This document shows positions 18,473 through 27,154 of a stretch of 64,000 bases of DNA, piece after piece. A program made the position numbers and the translations under genes. This DNA is from Phycisphaeraceae bacterium. GTDB taxonomy: Bacteria > Planctomycetota > Phycisphaerae > Phycisphaerales > UBA1924. How positions within the stretch are numbered: the stretch's first letter is position 1; each line of letters opens with the position of its first letter. Under the pieces are notes generated by a model. That model did no database searches. It was not told where the DNA came from and saw only the letters and a program-made list of their open reading frames with translations. The stretch is taken from the NCBI GenBank assembly GCA_019454185.1, contig CP075368.1, forward strand, positions 868,001-932,000, read 5' to 3'.

Positions 18473-19117
18473 ATGTCGAACGGAACTCTTGCTGATCGCA
18501 TCAAGGCCGAGTTTGAAGCCCGCGAGACCCGTCAGAAGGCGGCAGAGGCGGACCGTGCAAAGTCACGCGAAGCGCATGAGGCGGGCATCGAGAGATTCAA
18601 GAAGGCGTGCGAGGAGCTGAAGGCGGTCTGGACGCCGAAGTTCCAGGAGTTTGCCAAGCAGTTCGGCGACAAGATCAAGATCACCCCCGTCGTGAACCCG
18701 GAGCAGCGCGAAGTTCGCTGCACGTTCCTCACTGATTTGGCAACGATGACGCTCACGGTCGGCGTCTCGGCGAGCCCCGATGCGACGAAACTCGTCCTCG
18801 ACTACAACCTGCTCATTGTCCCGACGTACTTCGACTACGAGCGGCATGCCAGAATGGAGATGCCCCTGAGCAGTATCGACAAGTACGCGGTTGGCGCGTG
18901 GCTCGACGACCGGCTCGTCTCGTGCGTCAAGGCATACCTCTCGATGCAGGACAATGAGTACTACATCCGCCGAATCCTGGTCGAGGATCCGATCACCAAG
19001 GCGAAGTTCCTGAAGGAGGATGCTGCGGCCTCGATCGAGCACAAGGGAGCGACTGTCTACTTCGCATCTGAGCAGTCCAAGAAAGACTACGTGGCGAAGC
19101 ACGAGATCAGCGCCTGA
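18473..19117 (+). CDS. Uncharacterised 214-residue protein
   Basis: Begins with a charged helix (LADRIKAEFEARETRQKAAE and on to about residue 55) likely to form a coiled coil, followed by an alpha/beta region with KITPVVNPEQREVRCTFLTD and a run of strands around FDYERHARMEMPL. No signal peptide or membrane segment. AAGGAGA lies 6 bases before the ATG at 18473, supporting translation. I do not recognise a family. It follows DUF2950 by 63 bases on the same strand and could be in the same transcript. Confidence 0.7.
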   Translation: MSNGTLADRIKAEFEARETRQKAAEADRAKSREAHEAGIERFKKACEELKAVWTPKFQEFAKQFGDKIKITPVVNPEQREVRCTFLTDLATMTLTVGVSASPDATKLVLDYNLLIVPTYFDYERHARMEMPLSSIDKYAVGAWLDDRLVSCVKAYLSMQDNEYYIRRILVEDPITKAKFLKEDAAASIEHKGATVYFASEQSKKDYVAKHEISA

Positions 19118-19260
19118 TCCGGCGTGGAGTGACAGATGCAAGTCATAATGCTCGGCGCATCCGGCGGCGAGGTCACTGGTCCTCTGTATCTGCTCCTCAC
19201 GTTCGAGTCGACCGTGAGGAGTGGTTGACAGACGTTGATGACGCGAGAAGTCCCAGAGCG

Positions 19261-20499
19261 TTACGCCTTGGGCAAAGTCGGGAAGCGTCTGCTCAACGTT
19301 GTCGAAATAGGCGGATAGGTCATCTCGAAGCGCGACGCATCGAATGCATCGAGACCCAGCCCGATTCGCTCGGACACCCAATCCAGCATCCGTGGATACC
19401 ATGGAATATGCGATGTCACCGCATGGCGCCCGCCGTGGAGTGGGACAACTCGCTCTGAGAGCGGCAGTGCCTGCCTCGGAAAGTCTGACTCGATGTGTGT
19501 GTGCTGAAAGGTCATCCGATCGAGCAGCTGAGCAGCGGGCGGCGAGGCGAGCCCGATGTCCTTATGCACGAACATGTCAAAGATGAGCCGTTCGACCGGT
19601 GTCTGCAATCGCACCATAAACCCGCACGTGTCCGGCGTTGAGGGGTATCGCTCCGCGATCTGGTGGAGGTAACTGCCGAATACACAGGTCGTCAGGCCGG
19701 CGTTCCCGACCGGGCCGGGTGCTAACTCGAAGCGCTTCTCGCCGCCGCACTCCACGACTCGGATCTCCGGCGACTCCGGACGACAGAACTGTTTCATCAA
19801 CTGCCGATGCGCCTCGCTCCCACCGGTGGGATCAAGCGGGGACTTGTGGAACTTCCTGGCTTCTCCCTCGGCGTTCTCGACGACTTCGTAGGCCAGCGGC
19901 CACGCTCGTTCGCTGAGTCGGCGGAAACCGAGGTATCCGGTGACGTGGGCCGCGTCGAGCATCGAAGGATCCTCCTTCGATGGCAAGACGAAGACGGTCA
20001 CAAACCGTACCTGTGCCTGCACGCCCCAGTACGCAAAGGCCCCCTCGTAGAGCTTTCGGCGTGAACGCTCCTGTTCGAGGGATGGATCGGTTTCTGCGCG
20101 GCTGGCCATCAGCGTTGAGAGCGTCTTGCGATCACCCCACGCCTCACGGACCGCATCTTCGAAGGCGTCGATGGCGCGCTCCGCCTCATTCAGCGCGCCC
20201 GGAGCCGCACCGCGTTCGCGGCAGGCTGAGATGAACTTGCGGATGCTCTGCTTCCCAGGGACATCCCCGACGACCGAGGGGACATCTCCCTCTCGTACCA
20301 CGCGTGAGAGTCTCCAGGCCAAACCACGGTTGAGGCCGAGCAGTCGAGCGGATTCCCGAGTCTTGTTCGGATCAACGCCTACCGCGTCCATCAGCTCGGC
20401 AATCGATGTGCGCACGGCATGGAAGGCGTTCAGCACCTCTCCGAGGGAGGCGGGCGTCTGGTCGGGGAGCACTTGAGATTCGGTGATCTGGTTCGGCAT
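19261..20499 (-). CDS. Uncharacterised 412-residue protein with HTH-like N-terminus
   Basis: Residues about 40-75 contain NKTRESARLLGLNRGLAWRLSRVV, which reads as a helix-turn-helix, preceded by a helix (LGEVLNAFHAVRTSIAELMDAVGV). The rest (about 100-412) is a globular alpha/beta domain with no motif I know. MPNQ at 20499 is taken as the start; the frame stays open to 20586 across the regulatory region. Transcribed away from the PEP-CTERM gene at 20666, sharing the intergenic region that holds a palindrome. A transcription factor with a C-terminal sensory domain is a reasonable guess, not shown. Confidence 0.65.
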   Translation of the reverse strand: MPNQITESQVLPDQTPASLGEVLNAFHAVRTSIAELMDAVGVDPNKTRESARLLGLNRGLAWRLSRVVREGDVPSVVGDVPGKQSIRKFISACRERGAAPGALNEAERAIDAFEDAVREAWGDRKTLSTLMASRAETDPSLEQERSRRKLYEGAFAYWGVQAQVRFVTVFVLPSKEDPSMLDAAHVTGYLGFRRLSERAWPLAYEVVENAEGEARKFHKSPLDPTGGSEAHRQLMKQFCRPESPEIRVVECGGEKRFELAPGPVGNAGLTTCVFGSYLHQIAERYPSTPDTCGFMVRLQTPVERLIFDMFVHKDIGLASPPAAQLLDRMTFQHTHIESDFPRQALPLSERVVPLHGGRHAVTSHIPWYPRMLDWVSERIGLGLDAFDASRFEMTYPPISTTLSRRFPTLPKA

Positions 20500-20665
20500 G
20501 GTTTGTTCGGAAAGTGTACATGACAACGCATGTGAAGACAAGTCAAACGTCACTATAATTGTCACGTGTGACGCTTGACATGACACAGACTGGCATTATT
20601 CTCTGTATGCGGACCGAAGGGAGTGTCCCGGATCGCCGCGGCACCAGAGTGGAAGGAGAAACCTT
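20500..20665. promoter_or_regulatory. Divergent intergenic region with palindrome and promoter
   Basis: A perfect-arm palindrome GTCACGTGTGAC lies at 20561-20572 amid several further TGACA/TGTCA half-sites between 20521 and 20585. A plus-strand promoter is readable: TTGACA 20575-20580, 16 bp, TATTCT 20597-20602, for the gene at 20666. The palindrome overlaps the upstream edge of that promoter, so the HTH-containing product of the divergent gene could act here; that link is inference. Confidence 0.5.
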
Positions 20666-21829
20666 GTGAAGACCAGGAATCTGACGGCTGTGATCATCGC
20701 GACGATCGTCGGCACAAGTGCGTGCGCGAGCGGCGTGCAGTTCAATCTGCTCGGTGAGTTCTATGCAACAGGTGTATCCGCAGATGGCTCGGTGATCGTC
20801 GGCAACTCGGCTGACAATCTCTTCGAGACCGTTCGGTGGACAGTGGGGGATGGCGTTGTTCGACTCGGGCGCGAGACCATGAGTGTGTTCGGCGTCGGTG
20901 CCGGCATTCCCGGCGTCTCAGACGATGGGACGCGGATCTCTGCGACGATCACGAGCGATGATGGCACGTTCATCACGCAGGGGTTGTGGACTGAGGGTTC
21001 CGGGTGGCAGACGCTCTCCCCTTATCCGTCTGACATGGGGATTGTGGACTCTAACGCGGGCTCTGCTTGGAATATCTCCGGCGATGGCAACCATGTTGTC
21101 GGGCTCTATTGGCGTGCTGGCGCTACCGACGGCATAGCCCATGCTTCGACCGGAACTCTGGCTGGCGGAGTGGTCGGCTTGGGCAGCACGGGGGGGGCGA
21201 GCCGCGCGAATGCGTCGAACTACGACGGATCCGTGATCGTTGGGTGGGACGAGGCCGCTGACGGCCACTGGCGTTCGGTCGTCTGGGTCAATGGTGTCCA
21301 GACGATCCTGCACGATCAGGGTGCGTTCACAGAGGCGGTGGAAGTGAATGCTGCGGGCGACATGGTGGTGGGGGACGCCTGGAACGAAGCGACATCGACG
21401 CGAGAAGCCGCGATCTGGCGCTGGGACGGCGCATCATGGGACGAGCAGATACTGGGCACGCTTCCGGGTACGTTCGAGTTCTGGGGGAGATCGATCGCGA
21501 ACGGTGTCTCCGCGGACGGATCTGTCGTCGTGGGATACAACGTGTATGACTTCGGTCCGTTCTCCGACACGACAGGGTTTGTCTGGACGGCCGGGCTGGG
21601 CATGGTGAGCATCGAGTCGTACCTCTCGATGTACGGGGTGAGCGTGGATCCGCTCTTCGATTTCATATCGCTCACTGGAGTCTCCGCCGACGGGAAGACC
21701 CTGATCGGCTATGGCATCGACTGGCGCACCTTCCAGTACCAGAGTTTCAGCGTGACCATCCCCGCGCCCGGCACGCTCGCGGTCGCATCGCTTGGACTGC
21801 TCGCGGCACGGCGCCGTCGCTCTTGCTGA
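20666..21829 (+). CDS. Exported PEP-CTERM protein with HAF-type repeats
   Basis: 387 residues, GTG start with AAGGAGAA 6 bases upstream. Signal peptide of about 22 residues (TAVIIATIVGTSACASG). The body repeats a roughly 50-60 residue unit marked by GVSADGSVIVGNS, NYDGSVIVGWD, GVSADGSVVVGYN and GVSADGKTLIGYG, the HAF-repeat pattern of extracellular beta proteins. It ends IPAPGTLAVASLGLLAARRRR, a textbook planctomycete PEP-CTERM tail for sorting to the cell surface. Function of the repeat domain unknown. Confidence 0.85.
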   Translation: MKTRNLTAVIIATIVGTSACASGVQFNLLGEFYATGVSADGSVIVGNSADNLFETVRWTVGDGVVRLGRETMSVFGVGAGIPGVSDDGTRISATITSDDGTFITQGLWTEGSGWQTLSPYPSDMGIVDSNAGSAWNISGDGNHVVGLYWRAGATDGIAHASTGTLAGGVVGLGSTGGASRANASNYDGSVIVGWDEAADGHWRSVVWVNGVQTILHDQGAFTEAVEVNAAGDMVVGDAWNEATSTREAAIWRWDGASWDEQILGTLPGTFEFWGRSIANGVSADGSVVVGYNVYDFGPFSDTTGFVWTAGLGMVSIESYLSMYGVSVDPLFDFISLTGVSADGKTLIGYGIDWRTFQYQSFSVTIPAPGTLAVASLGLLAARRRRSC

Positions 21830-21898
21830 TCCTTGCGAGTGTGTACCCGTGTGGGTGCACGGCTCATTTCACACGTCCATTCTGCACGGAGATCATCG

Positions 21899-22582
21899 AT
21901 GAAGTTGATTGCTTCGCTGGCGTTCCTCGCCGGGCTTTCCGGTGTCGCCTGTGCTGACCTGTTCGAGGTCAGCATCAACGGGCGCGTCGAGTTCAACATC
22001 GCGAATCCCACGAATCCGAATACAAACCCGGACATTCTTGCGATCCGTCCGGGCCACCTGCTCTCGTACACGTTCACGGTCGACTCCGATGCGTTTGTCG
22101 GCCACCCGACCTTCGGCATCCGGGCGTACGAGATCGATCCCGCCTCCTTCGCTGTCACGACCAACCAGGGCTTCTCCGCCGGCATGTCGTATCCCCTTCC
22201 CGGCGGCTCGACACCCTACTTCGTCGTGCGTGACAACGATCCTGCTGTCGATGGCTTTTACATCACGTGGGGCGGCATCGAGCTGCCGTTCGGCCTGCCC
22301 ATCACCGAGGCCGGGCTCTTCGGCGACCCGTTCGAGGCCGCGTTCTCGGTCGGGTACACCGGCAACACGCTCTCATCGATCGACATCGCGGGTGCTGTCG
22401 GCACCTACGGCTATGGCAACGGCGGTCCCGGAACGCTCACAAACTACTACTTCAACCTCGTTGATCTTGGCTTCGAGGTTGTCGGCATTGAGTTCACCGA
22501 CATGACGATCTCCCGAGTTCCCGCTCCGGGCACGCTGGTCGTGGCCGCGTTCGGCTTCGCGGCCACTCGCCGGCGTCGCTGA
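21899..22582 (+). CDS. Exported PEP-CTERM protein
   Basis: 227 residues. Signal peptide MKLIASLAFLAGLSGVACAD. Body is beta-rich, beginning LFEVSINGRVEFNIAN, and the C-terminus is VPAPGTLVVAAFGFAATRRRR, a PEP-CTERM sorting tail. ATG 21899 is chosen since the signal peptide begins there and GGAGATC precedes it. 69 bases after the HAF-repeat protein on the same strand, so probably the same sorting pathway. No enzymatic motif seen. Confidence 0.82.
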   Translation: MKLIASLAFLAGLSGVACADLFEVSINGRVEFNIANPTNPNTNPDILAIRPGHLLSYTFTVDSDAFVGHPTFGIRAYEIDPASFAVTTNQGFSAGMSYPLPGGSTPYFVVRDNDPAVDGFYITWGGIELPFGLPITEAGLFGDPFEAAFSVGYTGNTLSSIDIAGAVGTYGYGNGGPGTLTNYYFNLVDLGFEVVGIEFTDMTISRVPAPGTLVVAAFGFAATRRRR

Positions 22583-22890
22583 TCGACAGCATCAACTCGG
22601 ACTCGCCCTCCCTGGGCGGCAGGTGCCAGCACGGACCATCAAGGAACGAACCTCCATCGTTCTCTGAGCGACGTCGAGCACGTGCCGCCCTTTCTCCGCG
22701 CACGTGCATCATCAACTGTGGGCGAGAGGCGCGAGTCATGCCATCGCATTGGCTTTGAGTTACACTCGGGCGTGTACGCAGGTGGCCGCGCGTCGCTGGA
22801 ACTGGAAGCTCGGCGATTCGTACGTTGGCGATGAGCTTGTGCTCGCACGAACAGAACGCAAGGTGAATGCTCCGATGCTAGCATGATCGC
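22583..22890. other. Gene-free intergenic stretch
   Basis: Only short unsupported openings. No RNA gene, promoter of clear quality or terminator hairpin was seen. Confidence 0.4.
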
Positions 22891-23532
22891 ATGAACGCAC
22901 CACGTCACGCTGTTCTCTTCTCCGTGATCCGGATCTCGATCGGATTGCTTGCTTCGATCTCGGTTCTCGCGTGCGAGCGAGCGGGAGTCGAAGAGCACCG
23001 CGTAGAGAAGGAGGGAGCCGCCCCGTCACTTCCGAACAAGGATTCTGAGAAGACGCAAGCCGCGCCTGCGCCACAGGACTCGCTGACGGCCCCGGCACCG
23101 GAGGCCTCGCGCAGCGACAACTGGCCGTGGCGTGCCCCGGTAGCGTGGCGGCTTGTGCCTGGCGAGAGGCCGATGCGTCTGGCGACGTACGAGATGCAGG
23201 GGCCTTCGGGTCCGATTGAAGTCGCGATCAGCCGCTTTCCGGGCGATGTCGGCGGCATGCTCGCAAACGTGAACCGTTGGCGGGGACAGGTCGGCCTGCC
23301 GCCTACGACAGAATCCGAGCTTGCTGACATGATCGAGCCGTTCGAGAACGATCGGTTCAGCGGGTCACTCCTGCACATCGAAGGTGCCGAGCAGCACATC
23401 GTGGTTGCCAGCATCTTCGAAACTAACGCGAACCAGACGTGGACGGTGCGCGTCAGTGCCGCACCGGCGGTCGCTTCTGCGATGAAGGGCGAGGTGTTCG
23501 CGTTCGCAAGGACGTTCGGTGCCGCGGAGTGA
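22891..23532 (+). CDS. Lipoprotein of unknown function
   Basis: 213 residues. Signal peptide with lipobox VLAC at residue 29. A Pro/Ala/Ser-rich spacer (about 35-75) follows, then a compact domain beginning RAPVAWRLVPGERPMRLATY, with YEMQGPSGPIEVAISRFPGD and GGMLANVNRWRGQVGLPPTT, which is a recurrent planctomycete lipoprotein domain of unknown function. Stop at 23530, shortly before the IS5-type element. Anchored in a membrane and facing the periplasm. Confidence 0.8.
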   Translation: MNAPRHAVLFSVIRISIGLLASISVLACERAGVEEHRVEKEGAAPSLPNKDSEKTQAAPAPQDSLTAPAPEASRSDNWPWRAPVAWRLVPGERPMRLATYEMQGPSGPIEVAISRFPGDVGGMLANVNRWRGQVGLPPTTESELADMIEPFENDRFSGSLLHIEGAEQHIVVASIFETNANQTWTVRVSAAPAVASAMKGEVFAFARTFGAAE

Positions 23533-23595
23533 GGGGGAGCATGCTAATAATGCGTTGATCTTGCCCACGACATCCGGCAGTGTTGAATGAGCGTT

Positions 23596-24940
23596 TAGCA
23601 GGTCGTTGTAGAACCCCGGCGGCAGCACGCTTTGTCTCTCCGGGCGGAACTCGCTCGCGGCGTGACGGCGGATTGTTCTCACGGGCTGGTCGTCGGTTGC
23701 TCTGGTTTCGTGTTCACGAGGCCAGCAGGTTCTTCATCCGCACGAGGTTGTACGCCGCGGCCGCCAGATCGAAGCACTGGCTGATCTTCTCGCGTCCCAC
23801 GTGCCTGGCCCTTCGCATCCCCGCCACCGTCTTGGCCCATCCGAAGAACTCCTCCACCAGCTTTCGTCGGCGTTGGCTCTTTTTGAACGCCGCACTGCGT
23901 TGCTCGCTGCGTGCGAACCATCGGGCCCAGGTCCCGTCGTCGGCCCGCTCGCTGGTCGGATCGATCTTCCCGGCCTTGATGGCCACGTGCGGCTCGATCC
24001 AACGCCGCTCCAGTTCCAAGAGGAACGGCCCCGCGTCGTACCCCTTGTCGGCGCCCAGTGTCGCCGGACGCACGCCGTGCCGCCGCTCCAGATGATCGAG
24101 CATCTTCAGCGTGTTCTCCCGCTCGGCCGTGCCGCTGGCCTCGTCGATCCGCACGCTCATCACCAGCCCGTGCCGGTTCTCGGTGAGCGCATGCCCCGAG
24201 TGGCAGAGGAACGCGCCCACGCCGTCGCCCTTCCTGTACAGCTTCGCCTCGGGGTCGGTCGTGCTCTGGTGGGTGGCGTTGGTGCGACGCTCCCCCTTGA
24301 AGTCCACAGACGGGTTGCGTCCCTGCGTGCCCCCGGCCGATGGCGGAGGAGCGCCCCCATCATCCCCTCCGGCGGCTTCCCGCTCGATCTTCTTGAGACT
24401 CTTGAGCGACGCATGGCTCTGGATCAGGGAGCCGTCCACGGTGAAGTGCTCGTCGCTGGTCAGCCCGGCATCAATCGCCTGCTTCACCACGTGGTCGAAG
24501 AACTTCTGTGTGATCCCATGCTCAGCGAGCCGCTCTCGGTTGTGCGTGAAGACCGAGTGGTCGAACACGTCGTCCGAGGGCTGGAGGTCCAGGAACCAGC
24601 GGAACAGCAGGTCGGTCTTCAGCCGCCGGCACAGCTCGCGTTCGGACCGGATCGTGTACAGGCACTGCAAGAGCAGGGCCTTGAGCAGCGTCTCGGGCGG
24701 GATGCTCGGGCGGCCACGATCGCTGTACGCGGCCTTGAACGTCCGGGACATGTCCGCCAGTGCGCGATCGACCATCCGCTTGATCGCACGCAGCGGATGG
24801 CCGGGCTCGATCAGGTCCTCGACGTTGAACGTGTGATAGACTGCCGCCTGACGCTCGGGTTTGCCCTTCATACCCAACTGTTCGCAGCACCAGCCGTTGC
24901 GGATGCGCCCGCTCAAGAGCACTTTTTCAACGGCCTGCTA
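23596..24940 (-). mobile_element. IS5-superfamily insertion sequence
   Basis: About 1.35 kb with imperfect inverted ends: TAGCAGGTCGTTGTAGA at 23596 and, at the other end, the complement of TAGCAGGCCGTTGAAAAAG, ending at 24940. One transposase gene fills the element. No target duplication could be recognised beyond the ends. It separates the lipoprotein gene from a region of lower-GC small genes. Confidence 0.8.
23714..24871 (-). CDS. IS5/IS1182-like transposase
   Basis: 385 residues. N-terminal DUF772-type domain (YHTFNVEDLIEPGHPLRAIK, RGRPSIPPETLLKALLLQCL, YTIRSERELCRRLKTDLLFR) followed by a DDE domain with FTVDGSLIQSHAS, LGADKGYD and RRRKLVEEFFGWAKTVAGMR, which carries the catalytic Glu. 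Intact frame. ATG 24871 (MKGKPERQ) is taken; a GTG at 24922 inside the terminal repeat is an alternative. IS1182-like members have this domain order. Confidence 0.88.
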   Translation of the reverse strand: MKGKPERQAAVYHTFNVEDLIEPGHPLRAIKRMVDRALADMSRTFKAAYSDRGRPSIPPETLLKALLLQCLYTIRSERELCRRLKTDLLFRWFLDLQPSDDVFDHSVFTHNRERLAEHGITQKFFDHVVKQAIDAGLTSDEHFTVDGSLIQSHASLKSLKKIEREAAGGDDGGAPPPSAGGTQGRNPSVDFKGERRTNATHQSTTDPEAKLYRKGDGVGAFLCHSGHALTENRHGLVMSVRIDEASGTAERENTLKMLDHLERRHGVRPATLGADKGYDAGPFLLELERRWIEPHVAIKAGKIDPTSERADDGTWARWFARSEQRSAAFKKSQRRRKLVEEFFGWAKTVAGMRRARHVGREKISQCFDLAAAAYNLVRMKNLLAS

Positions 24941-24995
24941 GATCAGAAATCAAGCTTAAGCGAAGAACAACTTATGGGGTGCCGACCTGAGCAAG

Positions 24996-25250
24996 CTACA
25001 CCCGTCGCGACCTCGACCGATGGACGACTAGATACCGGGCAGTCCGGCGCGCCGCGACAAATACAATGAACGCAACTGCCAAACACGAAGCGGCTTTCAT
25101 GACCGAAAAAAATACCCCTCGATCGTTCTCGCTCATGGATTGCCATGCATGCTCACGATCATCAATCCAGCCAAGGGTGAATATACACATAGAGAAGAAC
25201 AAAGCGTACCAAACCGCTGTAGAAACTATGCCAGTCATATTCTTGTTCAT
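24996..25250 (-). CDS. Small membrane protein, two TM helices
   Basis: 84 residues: TM1 VSTAVWYALFFSMCIFTLGW, a 25-residue polar loop with acidic residues, TM2 FSVMKAASCLAVAFIVFVAA and a basic tail RRTARYL. The Arg-rich end suggests a cytoplasmic C-terminus. The DNA is AT-richer than its surroundings. It follows the Cys-rich gene by 24 bases on the same strand and may be co-expressed. Family not recognised; short length lowers certainty. Confidence 0.5.
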   Translation of the reverse strand: MNKNMTGIVSTAVWYALFFSMCIFTLGWIDDREHAWQSMSENDRGVFFSVMKAASCLAVAFIVFVAARRTARYLVVHRSRSRRV

Positions 25251-25274
25251 ATTCGCATCCCTTGATCGCTGGCG

Positions 25275-25604
25275 TTACCAGCCGGGGAACAATGTGCCAC
25301 ACATGGACTTGCAGCGCTGACTTGCGGTGTAATGACATCCGATACAAACAAAACAAGCGAATGTCTTAACGCCTGCTGCGCCCTTCAGACAGCCCTCTGC
25401 ACACTTAATCGGATCAAGCTGGCCCCCATTTTCGGCAAAGCATCCTACGAAACAAGAGACGATCGTAAACGTGGTGAATGAAAAACTGCACTCTTTGCAA
25501 GCAACATTGCAAAATTCACCAAGCGGTGAGAACAGATCTGTCATGCATCGCGAATAGCATTGATTGTAGTCGCCAAGGCGAGGGCGAGTCCAGCAGCCAG
25601 ACAT
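25275..25604 (-). CDS. Cysteine-rich small protein
   Basis: 109 residues with 17 cysteines in spaced pairs: YNQCYSRCM, FCNVACKECSF, IVSCFVGCF, KCAEGCLKG, FACFVCIGC, RCKSMCGTLFPGW. Recurrent CxxxC and CxxC spacing suggests metal binding or disulfides. ATG 25604 is taken; the frame continues upstream into an integrase-leader-like peptide (EHVEQAGAGPFAPIAPVADG) that is cut by IS630 copy B. Function unknown. Confidence 0.5.
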   Translation of the reverse strand: MSGCWTRPRLGDYNQCYSRCMTDLFSPLGEFCNVACKECSFSFTTFTIVSCFVGCFAENGGQLDPIKCAEGCLKGAAGVKTFACFVCIGCHYTASQRCKSMCGTLFPGW

Positions 25605-25852
25605 GGCTCGCAAGCCAGCCCCCACCCGTTCTGCATGGCCGTCCGCGACGGGTGCGATTGGTGCGAACGGTCCCGCTCCTGCTTGTTCCACATGCTCGGC
25701 TGCGGCCCGTGCGGCCCGCTGGTTGGCGACATCATACGGATCCCCGCTCTTTCTTGAGCGCGTTCGGCGCATGTTGGGCATTGCGCCATCGATCCGGTTG
25801 TGGGATGATGCTCCTTCACTCGCGGCATGATGCCGCGTCAGAGGAGGCATCG

Positions 25853-26365
25853 ATGCACATCACCGAGCGGCAACCCGGCGATCTGACGCGGCTCAGGAAG
25901 CTGGCCGCACGCGAGAAGAACGCCGAGCAGAAGGACCGGCTCATGGCCGCGGCACTCGCGGTCGAGCAGATCGAGACCTCCGACATCCAGCACGCCCTCT
26001 GCCGCAGCAGGGGCTTCGTCTAGCGCTGGGCGTACGCCTATTGCGACGGCGGCATCGAGGCCCTCAAGGACAAGCCGCGTGGCGGCAGCGTCGGCAAGAT
26101 CACCGGTGAGAAGCTCGAAACGCTCAGGGCCCGCATCGACGCCGGACCCACGGCCAAGGACAAGGTCTGCACGCTCCGCGGCAGGGACATCCAGAGCATC
26201 GCCAGAGAGGAACTGGGCGTCGAGATCTCGCTCAACGGCGTCTATCGCACGCTCCAGCGCATGGGCTACTCGTGCCTGGCCCCGCGTCCACGCCACGAGA
26301 AGCAGGATCTGGCGGCTCAGCAGAAGTTCAAGGACGAGGTCGCCCCCCTTTTCTCCGCACCGTGA
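25853..26365 (+). pseudogene. IS630 orfA (copy B) with amber mutation
   Basis: Aligns codon for codon with orfA of copy A from MHITERQ onward, but codon 57 is TAG (26021-26023) where copy A has CAG (FVQRW becomes FV-stop-RW). The rest of the frame to 26365 is open and conserved, including the C6T4 run. Without suppression this copy cannot make a full transposase. Confidence 0.88.
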
Positions 26366-26913
26366 GGGACGCGGCCGACACATGCCAGATGCGTGTGCGG
26401 GTCTACTTCATGGACGAGGCGCGGTTCGGCCAGCAGGGGACAACCACGCGGATGTGGGCCAAGAGGGGCTCACGCCCGACGGCTGTGAAGCAGACGCGGT
26501 ACGAGTGGGTGTATCTCTACGCGGCGGTGGAACCGGCGACGGGTCACAGCGTGGCGTTGCAGGCCCCGCACGTGAACACGGACACGATGAACGTGTTCCT
26601 GAAGATGCTGTCCGAGGAACTGGCCGCCGATGAGCACGCCATCCTGATCATGGATCAGGCGGGGTGGCACAAGTCGCGGCGGTTGAAGCTGCCGGAGAAC
26701 ATCACGACGCTGCTGCTGCCGCCGTACAGCCCGGAACTGAACCCGGTGGAGCGGCTGTGGGCGTACCTGCGGAGCCACTACCTGAGCAACCGCGTGTTCG
26801 ACGACTACCAGCACCTGCTCGACGCAGGCGCAGAGGCGTGGCAGGAACTCACGCAAGAACTGCTCCGCTCCATCTGCTCATGCACCTACCTCACGCACGA
26901 GGAAGATGGGTGA
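26272..26913 (+). CDS. IS630 transposase, DDE domain (orfB, copy B)
   Basis: 213 codons, close to the copy at 3368, with the same DDE motifs (VYFMDEARFG, ILIMDQAGWHKS, PPYSPELNPVERLW). In copy B the upstream helix-turn-helix frame is broken by a stop, so this domain would be made only from its own ATG, if at all. A few substitutions separate the two copies. Confidence 0.85.
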   Translation: MPGPASTPREAGSGGSAEVQGRGRPPFLRTVRDAADTCQMRVRVYFMDEARFGQQGTTTRMWAKRGSRPTAVKQTRYEWVYLYAAVEPATGHSVALQAPHVNTDTMNVFLKMLSEELAADEHAILIMDQAGWHKSRRLKLPENITTLLLPPYSPELNPVERLWAYLRSHYLSNRVFDDYQHLLDAGAEAWQELTQELLRSICSCTYLTHEEDG

Positions 26914-26965
26914 TCCGTATCAGATATGGCCTGCCGATTCCCCCTGCCCGTCCCGTCCCTGCCCG

Positions 26966-27090
26966 TCTGGCGTCCACGCATGCCTTTGCTCCCGCTGGGG
27001 TTACCGCTCGGGGAGCCGTTCGCGGGAGCATCCCGCGGCTACGCACCGGCGACCAAACCGTCACCGGCCAATAGAGGGGCGAGCAGGGAG
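26966..27090. repeat. Integrase-leader repeat (copy 1; partner 52088-52210)
   Basis: About 125 bp closely matching 52088-52210, with GCTGGGGTTACCGCT, the hairpin GCGGGAGCATCCCGC and CGGCTACGC then GGCGACCAAA. In the partner it lies directly upstream of a complete tyrosine-recombinase gene; here that gene is replaced by IS630 copy B and a Cys-rich gene. It is therefore the relic of a second integrase locus. Confidence 0.75.
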
Positions 27091-27154
27091 CGACTTCAAG
27101 TCCAGCCGCTGTCAGTCATGTGAGGCAATCATCAGATCACGGTCCCAGAAGCCC

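Larger units (their letters stand above)
25734..26920 (+). mobile_element. IS630-family insertion sequence, copy B
   Basis: Same ends as copy A (ATACGGATC at 25734, GATCCGTAT ending at 26920) and nearly the same sequence, in opposite orientation. It has inserted into an integrase-leader-like region: minus-strand sequence beginning MRGRQT on its right side (26.97 kb) and an HVEQ-containing segment on its left side (25.7 kb) are contiguous in the related integrase gene at 51276-52103. orfA carries an amber stop. Confidence 0.88.
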
